A stretch of DNA of 19,327 bases from VGCC01 sp040381195 (lineage in GTDB: Bacteria > Actinomycetota > Actinomycetes > S36-B12), in the NCBI GenBank assembly GCA_040381195.1, contig JBEIHR010000030.1, forward strand, positions 1-19,327, written 5' to 3'. Position numbers and translations under genes: made by a program. The notes under the pieces are model-generated. The model ran no database searches, had not been told where the DNA came from, and saw nothing but the letters and a program-made list of their open reading frames with translations. Position 1 is the first letter of the stretch. The number at the start of each line of letters is the position of its first letter. Positions 6,992-14,055 of the stretch are shown here, in pieces.

Positions 6992-8309
6992 TCCCGCGCG
7001 GTTGTCCGCCCTCGAGCTACTGACCCGGGTGCGCACCGACGATGCCTATGCGAACGTGGCGATGCCCGGCATCCTGAGCGCGCGCGGATGTGAAGGTCGT
7101 GATGCGGCCTTCGCGATCGAACTGGGCTACGGGACGCTCCGAATGCAGGGATTCCTCGACGCCGTCCTGCAGCAGTGCATTGCCCGGGAGTGGGATCGGG
7201 TGGAGTTCGAGGTTCGCGACCTGTTACGTCTCGGTGCCTACCAACTCCTCTTCATGCGTGTTCCGCCGCACGCGGCAATCGACACCACCTGCGAGATGGC
7301 GCGACGACACGGTGATGCAGGGCGAGTGGGATTCATCAATGCGGTCCTCCGCAAGGTCGCGGAGCATGATCGCTCCGCGTGGATCGATGCGCTCGGTGTG
7401 GCACACCCGAGCACCGATGGCCAGTGGTCCGTGCGCGAGTCGCATCCGGAGTGGGTGGTGCGCGAACTGCGCCGCGCCCTGGCCGATCCGACCCAGGTCG
7501 GTGCACTGCTTGCTGCGGACAACGCGGCCGCCCGCCCCGTGCTGGCGACCCTCGACGGTGATCGCGATGCGCTCGTCACGGCCACCGGGGGTCGCCCCGG
7601 TCGTTGGTCCCCCCGAGCCGTGGAACTCGCCGGTGGGTCACCGGGGAATATCACCGCCGTCATCGACAGCCAGGCGATCGTGCAGGACGAGGGCAGCCAA
7701 CTCGTCGCGCTCGCGCTCGCCGCCGCGGACGTAGATCCACCCGAGGCCGCGTGGCTCGACCTCTGCGCGGGTCCGGGTGGTAAGGCGGCGCTGCTGTCGC
7801 GAATCGCTCACGACAGGAGAATCGGCTTCGTCGCGGTCGAACTTCACGAGCACCGCGCATCCCTGATGCGTCGGGTGCTCCCCGAGGGGGTCGCAGTGCA
7901 TGTCGGGGATGCGCGAACGCGGCCATGGGGGAATCAATTCTTCGATCGCGTGCTTCTGGATGCACCCTGTTCCGGACTCGGGGCCCTCCGCAGGCGTCCC
8001 GAAGCGCGCTGGCGTCGTGTCGAGGCAGATCTTGCGCCCCTGCAAAGCCTGCAAATCGAGCTGCTGGACTCGGCGGTCGGTGCCACACGATCCGGGGGAG
8101 TGATCGGGTACGCCACCTGCTCGCCGGTACTCGAGGAGACCCGGGAGGTAGTGGAGGAGGTGGTCGCGCGCCGTGGCGACGTCGACGTCGACGATGCTCG
8201 ACCGCTTTTCCCTGCCGGCATGGATCTCGGGGACGGGCCGACGGTGCAACTGTGGCCTCATATCCACGGCACAGATGCCATGTTCTTCGCACTTCTCCGT
8301 CGCCGGTAG
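6984..8309 (+). CDS. rsmB: 16S rRNA (cytosine-5) methyltransferase, RsmB/Sun family
   Basis: SAM-dependent methylation of a cytosine in 16S rRNA (C967 in E. coli). An N-terminal NusB-like RNA-binding domain (about 1-135) includes RDAAFAIELGYGTLR and LGAYQLLFM. The Rossmann methyltransferase domain follows: motif I CAGPGGKAAL at 261-270, motif IV DAPCSGLGALRRRPE at 326-340 with Cys329, and motif VI GYATCSP with the catalytic nucleophile Cys379. Length 441 is typical. GTG at 6984 opens VTDPARLSALELL and overlaps fmt by 8 nt; the open frame extends further upstream, but that would place unrelated sequence before the NusB domain. Fully conserved neighbours fmt and rpe support the call. Confidence 0.94.
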   Translation: MTDPARLSALELLTRVRTDDAYANVAMPGILSARGCEGRDAAFAIELGYGTLRMQGFLDAVLQQCIAREWDRVEFEVRDLLRLGAYQLLFMRVPPHAAIDTTCEMARRHGDAGRVGFINAVLRKVAEHDRSAWIDALGVAHPSTDGQWSVRESHPEWVVRELRRALADPTQVGALLAADNAAARPVLATLDGDRDALVTATGGRPGRWSPRAVELAGGSPGNITAVIDSQAIVQDEGSQLVALALAAADVDPPEAAWLDLCAGPGGKAALLSRIAHDRRIGFVAVELHEHRASLMRRVLPEGVAVHVGDARTRPWGNQFFDRVLLDAPCSGLGALRRRPEARWRRVEADLAPLQSLQIELLDSAVGATRSGGVIGYATCSPVLEETREVVEEVVARRGDVDVDDARPLFPAGMDLGDGPTVQLWPHIHGTDAMFFALLRRR

Positions 8310-8317
8310 TCGCGCCC

Positions 8318-8323
8318 TATCCT
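8318..8323 (+). promoter_or_regulatory. rpe: -10 element placed for a leaderless rpe transcript
   Basis: TATCCT at 8318-8323 lies exactly six bases before the rpe GTG at 8330. No Shine-Dalgarno sequence is present in the 20-nt gap after rsmB. Together these fit a leaderless mRNA starting at the GTG. This promoter could drive rpe and the riboflavin genes behind it. No clear -35 box. Confidence 0.45.
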
Positions 8324-8329
8324 GACGCC

Positions 8330-8995
8330 GTGGGTCTCCTCATCTCCCCGAGCGTGCTCAACGCGGATCTTTCTCGGCTGCACGAGGAGGTCGCCCGCGT
8401 TTCCGCTGTTGCGGACATGATCCACCTCGACGTCATGGATGCCCACTTCGTCCCCAACCTGACCTTCGGGTTGCCGGTGGTCCGCTCACTGCTCGCGGAG
8501 TCCGAGATCCCAGCCGACGTCCACCTCATGATCGATGACCCGGACACCTGGGCCCCGCGGTACGCCGAAGCCGGTTGCTACAGCGTCACCTTTCACGTCG
8601 AAGCGGCCCGGGATGCCGGGATGACCGCGCGAGCAATCCGCGGTGAAGGAGCACGACGCGCCCTGGCACTCAAACCGTCCACCTGCATCGAGACAATCGA
8701 TCCCTATCTCCCGTTCCTCGACATGATCCTGATCATGACCGTGGAGCCCGGATGGGGTGGCCAGCCGTTCCTGGATTCGATGTTGCCGAAGGTGCGTGAG
8801 GCACGTCGGCGTGCGGACGACACTGGGCTGGACATCTGGGTGCAGGTGGACGGTGGAGTCACGGAAGACACCATCGGCCCGTGCACCGAGGCGGGTGCAA
8901 ACGTGTTCGTCGCCGGTTCGGTGGTCTACCGCTCGAGTGACCCGGCTTCCACCGTGCAGGCATTGCGCACTCGCGCCGAGGCGGCCGCACGGTGA
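8330..8995 (+). CDS. rpe: Ribulose-phosphate 3-epimerase
   Basis: Interconverts D-ribulose 5-phosphate and D-xylulose 5-phosphate in the pentose phosphate pathway; a metal-dependent TIM barrel. From the GTG at 8330 the protein is 221 residues, the normal size. Diagnostic segments are LISPSVLNADLSRL at 4-17, metal ligands His32 and Asp34 in IHLDVMD, His65 in DVHLMI, the loop TVEPGWGGQPF at 137-147 and catalytic Asp174 in VQVDGGV. A long open frame reaches back into rsmB, but homology begins at LLISPS. It overlaps ribD by GTGA. Its substrate ribulose 5-phosphate is also the substrate of the RibB half of RibBA encoded in the same run of genes. Confidence 0.96.
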   Translation: MGLLISPSVLNADLSRLHEEVARVSAVADMIHLDVMDAHFVPNLTFGLPVVRSLLAESEIPADVHLMIDDPDTWAPRYAEAGCYSVTFHVEAARDAGMTARAIRGEGARRALALKPSTCIETIDPYLPFLDMILIMTVEPGWGGQPFLDSMLPKVREARRRADDTGLDIWVQVDGGVTEDTIGPCTEAGANVFVAGSVVYRSSDPASTVQALRTRAEAAAR

Positions 8996-9981
8996 CATGG
9001 AGCGAGGCGATGCGCGAGGCGCTCGCCCTCGCCTGCGACCCGGAGGCACCACGTGGGAGGAATCCGCGCGTGGGATGTGTGATCGTCGATGAGCAGGGTG
9101 ATGTCGTCGGGCGTGGTTTCCACCGAGGCTCGGGGACGGCGCACGCGGAAATCGTCGCGCTCGAAGAGGCTGGGGAACGTGCGCGCGGGGCCACCGCCGT
9201 CGTCACCCTCGAACCGTGTCGGCACGTCGGGCACACCGGGCCGTGCGCTCCCGCTCTTATCGATGCCGGAATCGCACGAGTCGTCTACGCAATCGACGAT
9301 CCCACCGATGCTGGCGATGGCGCCGCTGTGCTCACGGCCGCAGGCTGCGAGGTGATCGGCGGGGTGCTGGCCGCGGAGGCGACTGCCGTTAATCGCGAAT
9401 GGCTGATCGCTGCGGCGCGCGGGTGGCCGTTCGTGCGCCTGAAGATGGCGGTATCGATCGACGGACGTGTCGCAGGACCGCAGGGGGAGGAAATGGCGCT
9501 GACCGGCGACGAGGCACGCCACTACGTGCACTCGCTGCGTGCCAGCGCGCAGGCGGTGATGGTGGGAACGGGGACGGTTCTCACTGATGATCCGCGTCTC
9601 ACCGTGCGCGATGCCCCGGTGCTCGCTGCGGGTCAACCGATGCGAGTGGCCTGGGGAATGCGCGAAGTTCCCGAGGAGGCGCATATCCGAGACTCCGAGG
9701 CGCCGTTCCATCAGGTGCGGACGCACGATCCGAACGGTGCCCTGGCCGAGCTGTTCGCATTGGGGGTGCGCGAGGTCCTCGTTGAAGGAGGTCCCACCGT
9801 GGCTGGCGCCCTGCTCTCCGCCGATCGCGTGGATGAAGTGGTGTGGCTGATTGCCCCGGTCTACATGGGCATGGGGCCGGGTGCGGTCCACAGCCCCAAC
9901 CTGTTCCGGACCCTCGATGTCAACAGCGTTGACAAAGTCGGGGATGATGTGCGCATCATTGCGGTCCCGGGAAGGGGGTGA
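8992..9981 (+). CDS. ribD: Bifunctional diaminohydroxyphosphoribosylaminopyrimidine deaminase / 5-amino-6-(5-phosphoribosylamino)uracil reductase
   Basis: Performs the second and third steps of riboflavin synthesis: deamination and NADPH-dependent ribose reduction of the pyrimidine made from GTP. The cytidine-deaminase-like domain (about 1-145) has zinc ligand His51 and catalytic Glu53 in GTAHAEIVAL, and zinc cysteines 76 and 85 in TLEPCRHVGHTGPC. The dihydrofolate-reductase-like domain follows from RPFVRLK-type WPFVRLKMAVSIDGRVA at about 144, with VMVGTGTVLTDDPRLTVRD and VEGGPTVAGALL. Length 329 is slightly short but both domains look whole. GTG at 8992 overlaps the rpe stop; no FMN riboswitch can fit upstream, so control must come from further up. 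Confidence 0.95.
   Translation: MTWSEAMREALALACDPEAPRGRNPRVGCVIVDEQGDVVGRGFHRGSGTAHAEIVALEEAGERARGATAVVTLEPCRHVGHTGPCAPALIDAGIARVVYAIDDPTDAGDGAAVLTAAGCEVIGGVLAAEATAVNREWLIAAARGWPFVRLKMAVSIDGRVAGPQGEEMALTGDEARHYVHSLRASAQAVMVGTGTVLTDDPRLTVRDAPVLAAGQPMRVAWGMREVPEEAHIRDSEAPFHQVRTHDPNGALAELFALGVREVLVEGGPTVAGALLSADRVDEVVWLIAPVYMGMGPGAVHSPNLFRTLDVNSVDKVGDDVRIIAVPGRG
9971..9978 (+). promoter_or_regulatory. ribE: Ribosome binding site that decides the ribE start
   Basis: The purine stretch GAAGGGGG ends five bases before ATG at 9984. A GTG at 9978 is in frame but lies within the purine run itself, so ATG 9984, which gives the canonical opening MFTGIVE, is preferred. Confidence 0.6.
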
Positions 9982-9983
9982 CC

Positions 9984-10574
9984 ATGTTCACCGGCATAGT
10001 CGAGGCCCGTGGTCGTGTCGCCCATCTGGAGATGCGCCCCGAGGCGATCCGGCTGCGCATCGATGCTCCCGATGTGATGGAGGGTGTCCACGCGGGAGAC
10101 TCCATCGCAGTGAACGGGGTCTGTCTGACTGTCGTCGATCCCACCCCGGGGGGATTCGGCGCCGATGTCATGCAGGAGACCATGCGTCGCAGTTCCCTCG
10201 GTGATCTGCAACCGGGCGGAGCGGTGAACCTCGAACGTGCCGTGCGCGCGATGGATCGATTGGGAGGACACATCGTGCAAGGCCATGTCGACTGCACGGG
10301 GACTGTCGCGTCGATCGACTCCCGTGATGACTGGACCCTGGTGCGCATCGACGTGCCGGAGGTCATGACCCGATACATGGTGGAGAAGGGATCGATCTGT
10401 GTCGACGGCGTATCGTTGACGATCGTGTCCGTCGACGGTCAAGGTTTCACCGTGTCCCTGATTCCGACAACTCTCGCGGAGACAACCCTCGGCACACGTT
10501 GCGTGGGCGATCGCGTCAATATCGAGGTGGATGTCGTGGCTAAGTACGTCGAGCGATTGCTGGAAGCACGATGA
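9984..10574 (+). CDS. ribE: Riboflavin synthase alpha chain
   Basis: Dismutates two 6,7-dimethyl-8-ribityllumazine molecules into riboflavin and a pyrimidine that is recycled. The 196-residue protein is built of two lumazine-binding repeats, seen directly: MFTGIVEARGRV at 1-12 with GDSIAVNGVCLTVV, and GGHIVQGHVDCTGTV with KGSICVDGVSLTIV in the second half. MFTGIVE at the very N terminus is a family hallmark and fixes the start at ATG 9984, two bases after the ribD stop. It ends with ATGA overlap into ribBA. Confidence 0.96.
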   Translation: MFTGIVEARGRVAHLEMRPEAIRLRIDAPDVMEGVHAGDSIAVNGVCLTVVDPTPGGFGADVMQETMRRSSLGDLQPGGAVNLERAVRAMDRLGGHIVQGHVDCTGTVASIDSRDDWTLVRIDVPEVMTRYMVEKGSICVDGVSLTIVSVDGQGFTVSLIPTTLAETTLGTRCVGDRVNIEVDVVAKYVERLLEAR

Positions 10575-11881
10575 TCCCGGCCGATGAACTCTTCGCCGCG
10601 ACCACGGACGCGGCCGTTGCTGAGTTGACAACACCACCTGCTCCGCCCGCTGCGGGAGGCGACGTGCGGCTGGATTCCGTTGAGGACGCGCTCAGGGAAT
10701 TGCGGGCGGGCAAGCCGATCGTCGTGATAGACGACGCGGATCGTGAGAACGAAGGTGACCTCATCTTCGCGGCCCAGATGGCCACACCGGAACTCGTCGG
10801 CTTCATGATCCGGCACACCTCGGGCTACGTCTGCGTGGGAATGACCGGCGAGGACCTCGATCGCCTCGGTCTGCCTCCGATGACCGCGGTAAACGAGGAT
10901 CGCAAGGGCACTGCGTACGCAGTCTCGGTGGATGCGCGTGAAGTCGTGAGCACCGGAATCTCTGCCGCGGACCGGGCCTTGACAATCAAGGTGCTATCCG
11001 ACAGCGCCACGGAGCCGTATGAACTGACGAGACCCGGTCACGTGATGCCGTTGCGTGCCGTCCCCGGCGGCGTGTTGCGCCGCGCTGGGCATACCGAGGC
11101 CGCGGTGGACCTCACTCGGATGGCGGGACTCAACCCGGCGGGGGCACTGTGCGAATTGGTCAATGACGACGGGTCGATGATGCGGGCCCCCCAGTGTCGA
11201 GTGTTCGCGGATGAGCACGGGCTGGTCCTCATCTCAATCGAGGACCTGATCCGATTCCGCCGGCGCAATGAGTCGCAGATCGAGCGGGTTGCGGTGGTTG
11301 CCCTGCCCACCGAGTTCGGCACGTTCGCCGCCCATGGTTACCGCAGCACGATCGACGGATCCGAGCACGTCGCCCTCGTGGTAGGTGACATGGGTGAGGG
11401 GGAGGACGTACTCGTCCGCGTTCATTCGGAGTGTCTGACGGGAGATGTATTCGCGTCCCTGCGGTGTGACTGCGGTCCGCAGCTGCACGCGGCGATGCGC
11501 CAGGTGGCCGAGGCTGGCCGCGGAGTGGTTCTGTACGTCAAGGGTCATGAAGGACGTGGAATCGGACTACTGGACAAGTTGCGGGCCTACGCCCTCCAGG
11601 ACACGGGTCGAGACACTGTCGATGCCAACCTGGACTTGGGTCTTCCCGCCGATGCGCGCGATTACGGGACGGGTGCGCAGATTCTCGTCGACCTCGGTGT
11701 GCGCTCGATGCGCCTTCTCACGAACAATCCGGCCAAGCGTGCCGGATTGGAGGGATACGGCCTGACGATCAGTGAGCGCGTGCCGCTGGTAATCGACAGC
11801 AACGACCACAACCGCGAGTACCTGCGCACCAAGGTGACGCGCATGGGGCATGACCTCGGTGATCACGGGAGCGCGTCGTGA
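10571..11881 (+). CDS. ribBA: Bifunctional 3,4-dihydroxy-2-butanone-4-phosphate synthase / GTP cyclohydrolase II
   Basis: Supplies both precursors of riboflavin. The RibB half (about 33-232) makes dihydroxybutanone phosphate from ribulose 5-phosphate; it has DDADRENEGDLIFAA at 54-68, SGYVCVGM, RPGHVMPL and the histidine in AGHTEAAVDL near 174. The RibA half (about 235-430) opens GTP; it has SECLTGDVFASLRCDCG with zinc cysteines 288, 299 and 301, HEGRGIGLLDKLRAY at 326-340 and TNNPAKRAGL. An N-terminal stretch of about 30 residues rich in Ala, Pro and Thr precedes the first domain and looks disordered; a later start is not excluded. ATG overlaps the ribE stop (ATGA) and GTGA joins ribH. Confidence 0.97.
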   Translation: MIPADELFAATTDAAVAELTTPPAPPAAGGDVRLDSVEDALRELRAGKPIVVIDDADRENEGDLIFAAQMATPELVGFMIRHTSGYVCVGMTGEDLDRLGLPPMTAVNEDRKGTAYAVSVDAREVVSTGISAADRALTIKVLSDSATEPYELTRPGHVMPLRAVPGGVLRRAGHTEAAVDLTRMAGLNPAGALCELVNDDGSMMRAPQCRVFADEHGLVLISIEDLIRFRRRNESQIERVAVVALPTEFGTFAAHGYRSTIDGSEHVALVVGDMGEGEDVLVRVHSECLTGDVFASLRCDCGPQLHAAMRQVAEAGRGVVLYVKGHEGRGIGLLDKLRAYALQDTGRDTVDANLDLGLPADARDYGTGAQILVDLGVRSMRLLTNNPAKRAGLEGYGLTISERVPLVIDSNDHNREYLRTKVTRMGHDLGDHGSAS

Positions 11882-12348
11882 GCGGAGCGGGACGTCCGGG
11901 GATGGGGAATGCACCGGCAGACGCGCGTGTGGCGATTATTGCTGCGTCCTGGCACGACCGAGTGATGGACGGGCTCATCGGGGGAGCGACACGGGCGTGC
12001 GAGGCCAGTGGAGTGCGGTGGGAACTGATCCGAGTTCCGGGCAGCTTCGAACTGCCCCTCGCCTGCGCCACAGCGGCCGCGACGGGTGGCTTCGACGCCC
12101 TGGTGGCTCTCGGTGTCGTCATACGGGGAGGTACTCCGCATTTCGACTATGTCTGCCGGGCGGCGACCGATGGCATCACGCGCGTGAGCCTGGATTCCGG
12201 GTTGCCGATCGGCTTCGGGCTGTTGACCTGCGACACCGAGCAGCAGGCTCTCGATCGTGCAGGACTTCCCGACTCCACCGAGGACAAGGGGGCGGAGGCT
12301 GCTCACGCCGCCCTCGCCATGGTGGGTGTGATTCGCGCCCTAGGCTAG
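11878..12348 (+). CDS. ribH: 6,7-dimethyl-8-ribityllumazine synthase
   Basis: Condenses dihydroxybutanone phosphate with the ribitylamino-pyrimidine to lumazine, the substrate of riboflavin synthase; forms pentamers or icosahedral shells. The 156-residue protein shows VAIIAASWHD with substrate-stacking Trp25, VPGSFELPLA at 53-62, ALGVVIRGGTPHFDYV at 78-92 with catalytic His88, and FGLLTCDTEQQALDRAG. The family usual is Pxx-Glu/Asn-rich LLT.. followed by TEQ, as here. GTG at 11878 overlaps the ribBA stop (GTGA). This closes a full set ribD-ribE-ribBA-ribH. Confidence 0.96.
   Translation: MSGAGRPGMGNAPADARVAIIAASWHDRVMDGLIGGATRACEASGVRWELIRVPGSFELPLACATAAATGGFDALVALGVVIRGGTPHFDYVCRAATDGITRVSLDSGLPIGFGLLTCDTEQQALDRAGLPDSTEDKGAEAAHAALAMVGVIRALG
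12341..12346 (+). promoter_or_regulatory. hisE: -10 element placed for a leaderless hisE transcript
   Basis: TAGGCT at 12341-12346 overlaps the ribH stop codon and lies exactly six bases before the hisE GTG at 12353. This would separate histidine from riboflavin transcription despite the 4-nt gap. No clear -35 box is seen; support is the shared geometry with def and rpe. Confidence 0.4.
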
Positions 12349-12352
12349 GCGC

Positions 12353-12616
12353 GTGAAGACATTCGACGATCTCTACATCGAGTTGCGCGACAAGTGTGCT
12401 CGACGTGACCCCGACTCCAGCACCGTGCGCCTCGTGGATTCCGGCGTTCACGCTGTCGGAAAGAAGGTTGTCGAGGAGGCTGCGGAAGCCTGGATGGCAG
12501 CCGAGCACGAGAGTCCGGAGCGGGCTGCGGAGGAGATCTCCCAGCTTCTCTACTTCACGCAGGTGCTCATGATCGCGAGCAACATCACCCTGGACGACGT
12601 GTACCGGAGGATGTGA
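12353..12616 (+). CDS. hisE: Phosphoribosyl-ATP pyrophosphatase
   Basis: Hydrolyses phosphoribosyl-ATP to phosphoribosyl-AMP, step two of histidine synthesis. The 87-residue protein is an all-alpha MazG-like fold. The acidic metal-binding helices are visible: KKVVEEAAEAWMAAEHES followed by AAEEISQLLYFTQVLM, closely like the mycobacterial HisE pattern, and the C-terminal LDDVYRRM is typical. The GTG start at 12353 opens VKTFDDLYIEL. HisE stands alone rather than fused to HisI, and is followed by hisG with a 2-nt gap to the preferred hisG ATG, the usual actinobacterial pair. Confidence 0.95.
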   Translation: MKTFDDLYIELRDKCARRDPDSSTVRLVDSGVHAVGKKVVEEAAEAWMAAEHESPERAAEEISQLLYFTQVLMIASNITLDDVYRRM

Positions 12617-12618
12617 CG

Positions 12619-13464
12619 ATGCTGCGCGTCGCCGTGCCGAACAAGGGCCAGCTTGCCGAGCCTGCCCGGGCCATGTTGCAGGAGGCCGGATATCTGCGGG
12701 GAGCGGGTCTGCGCGACCTGAATATTCACGACCCGGAGAACGACGTCGAGTTCTTCTTCCTGCGTCCACGCGATATCGCGCTCTACGTGGGTGAGGGCAC
12801 TCTCGATCTCGGCATCACGGGCAAGGACATGTTGCTCGATTCCCAGGCGCACGCCGAAGAGGTCATCCCCCTCGGTTTCGCGCCCTCGACCTTCCGTCTC
12901 GCGGCACCTGCGGCAACGGCGAAGACCCCTGAGGATCTCCGCGGACTGCGCGTTGCCACCAGCTACGCGGGATTGCTCGAGGAATGGGTTCGGCGTACCT
13001 CGATCGATGTACGCATCGTGCATTTGGATGGCGCGGTCGAAAACGCAGTCGCCCTCGGTGTGGCGGAAGCGGTCGCCGACGTCGTGGCGACGGGGACCAC
13101 TCTGCGTCGCGCTGGACTCGAGTTGATCGGGGAGCCGATTCTCGTCTCGGAGGCCCTTCTGATTCGGCCTCAGGGTGCGATCGATCAGCCAGCGGTCGAC
13201 ACGTTCGTGCGGCGACTGCACGGGGTGATGGTGGCGCGCTCCTACGTACTCGTCGACTACGACATTCCCAACGCGCATCTGGAACAGGCCTGCGCCGTGA
13301 CGCCTGGCTTCGAGTCACCGACCGTGTCTCCGCTGCACGACCCGCAGTGGTCCGCAGTGCGCGCGATGGTGCCGAGTGTCGATGTGCACCGGATCATGGA
13401 TGAGCTCTACGACCTCGGTGCGCGGGGAATCCTCGTGACCGACATCCACGCCTGTCGCCTGTGA
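12619..13464 (+). CDS. hisG: ATP phosphoribosyltransferase, long form
   Basis: Commits ATP and PRPP to histidine synthesis. The 281-residue length marks the long form, which carries a C-terminal ACT-like domain for histidine feedback and needs no HisZ partner. Visible: LRVAVPNKGQLAEPA at the N terminus, GTLDLGITGKDMLLDSQ, LRVATSYAGLL and the PRPP-binding segment ADVVATGTTLRRAGLELI at about 154-171. The C-terminal portion TVSPLHDPQW and GARGILVTDIHACRL closes the regulatory domain. ATG 12619 is preferred to GTG 12613 because GGAGG at 12606-12610 lies eight bases from the ATG and only two from the GTG. The end overlaps the next gene (GTGA). Confidence 0.95.
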   Translation: MLRVAVPNKGQLAEPARAMLQEAGYLRGAGLRDLNIHDPENDVEFFFLRPRDIALYVGEGTLDLGITGKDMLLDSQAHAEEVIPLGFAPSTFRLAAPAATAKTPEDLRGLRVATSYAGLLEEWVRRTSIDVRIVHLDGAVENAVALGVAEAVADVVATGTTLRRAGLELIGEPILVSEALLIRPQGAIDQPAVDTFVRRLHGVMVARSYVLVDYDIPNAHLEQACAVTPGFESPTVSPLHDPQWSAVRAMVPSVDVHRIMDELYDLGARGILVTDIHACRL

Positions 13465-13898
13465 TCGATCTGCCGGGGTCCGCCTTCCGCGACGATGATG
13501 GGTCTCCCGATCCAGCGGTGCGCGCAGCCCTCGCAACCGGGGATGGTGGCACGATCGCGGAAGTGTTGCGGGCATCCCGACTCCTCGTCGCGGTGGTCGC
13601 GCGTCTCGACGTACGCGATGAGGATGGCGGGGAGAAGGACTCGCACATGGCCGTGGTGTCCATGGTGAACGAGCGCGGTGAGCGCGGCCTTCTGGCCTTC
13701 ACCGGCATCGATTCCCTGTCCGCGTGGGATCCGGGGGCTCGCCCCGTTCCGGCCGCCGCCGCCACGATTGCCGAGGCGGCACTCCACGATGGGGCAGCTG
13801 CTGTCGTCGTGGATGTCGCGGGGCCCCACCAGGTGGTGATACCCCGGGAGGTCCTGACGGAGTGGTGCGCGGGAACGGGCGCCTCGGGCGGCTGGTAG
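13461..13898 (+). CDS. SseB-like protein of unknown function
   Basis: A 145-residue soluble protein without signal peptide or membrane segment. The pattern FRDDDGSPDPAVRAAL, then ASRLLVAVVARL, the middle DSHMAVVSMVNERG, LLAFTGIDSLSAWDP and a hydrophobic strand near AAAVVVDVAGP resembles the SseB N-terminal-type domain proteins common in actinobacterial genomes. Their biochemical role is not known; the name comes from a Salmonella protein family and does not imply secretion here. GTG at 13461 overlaps the hisG stop, so it is co-translated with histidine genes. Its stop TAG is part of the likely infC -10 box. Recognition is by memory of family pattern, hence moderate confidence in the family, high in the gene. 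Confidence 0.7.
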   Translation: MIDLPGSAFRDDDGSPDPAVRAALATGDGGTIAEVLRASRLLVAVVARLDVRDEDGGEKDSHMAVVSMVNERGERGLLAFTGIDSLSAWDPGARPVPAAAATIAEAALHDGAAAVVVDVAGPHQVVIPREVLTEWCAGTGASGGW

Positions 13899-13901
13899 CC
13901 T
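13896..13901 (+). promoter_or_regulatory. infC: Probable extended -10 promoter of the infC-rpmI-rplT operon
   Basis: TAGCCT at 13896-13901, preceded by TG at 13893-13894, forms an extended -10 box (TGGTAGCCT) like that before rpoZ. Transcription would begin near 13908, giving an infC leader of about 148 nt. No convincing -35 box at 17 nt, which extended -10 promoters tolerate. Confidence 0.5.
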
Positions 13902-13907
13902 CTGCCC

Positions 13908-14055
13908 TCCTGACCTAACGGTCATGTAAGCGGGGTTTCCCCCACCTGCCGGCGCCAGCGTCGACCAGGTCGGAACGGCACAACGTGCCGTGAACCTTGC
14001 CTGCGTAGGAACGGAAGACATCCGTCCCTGGGGTCCATGTGAGCAAGGAGGCGCC
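13908..14055 (+). promoter_or_regulatory. Structured 5' leader of infC, probable translational control region
   Basis: About 148 nt without a clear gene. Four local hairpins can be drawn in order: GGGG/CCCC around a three-base loop (13932-13942); ACCTG/CAGGT (13944-13970); a perfect 7-bp stem ACGGCAC/GTGCCGT with a 3-nt loop (13975-13991); and ACGGA/TCCGT with a further GG/CC pair (14008-14028). A strong ribosome site AAGGAGG follows at 14045-14051. CCTCCT at 13906-13911, at the predicted transcript start, could pair with AGGAGG. infC leaders in other bacteria carry autoregulatory or L20-binding structures; whether this is one is inference. Confidence 0.4.

Noticed and set aside
7925..8329. 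Extension of rpe upstream into rsmB
   Set aside because: The added codons lie within the methyltransferase domain of RsmB in another frame and do not resemble an epimerase; a good GTG exists at 8330.
12611..12616. ATGTGA start-stop pair before hisG
   Set aside because: GGAGG directly touches the ATG, leaving no spacing, so it is unlikely to be used; it results from the hisE stop.
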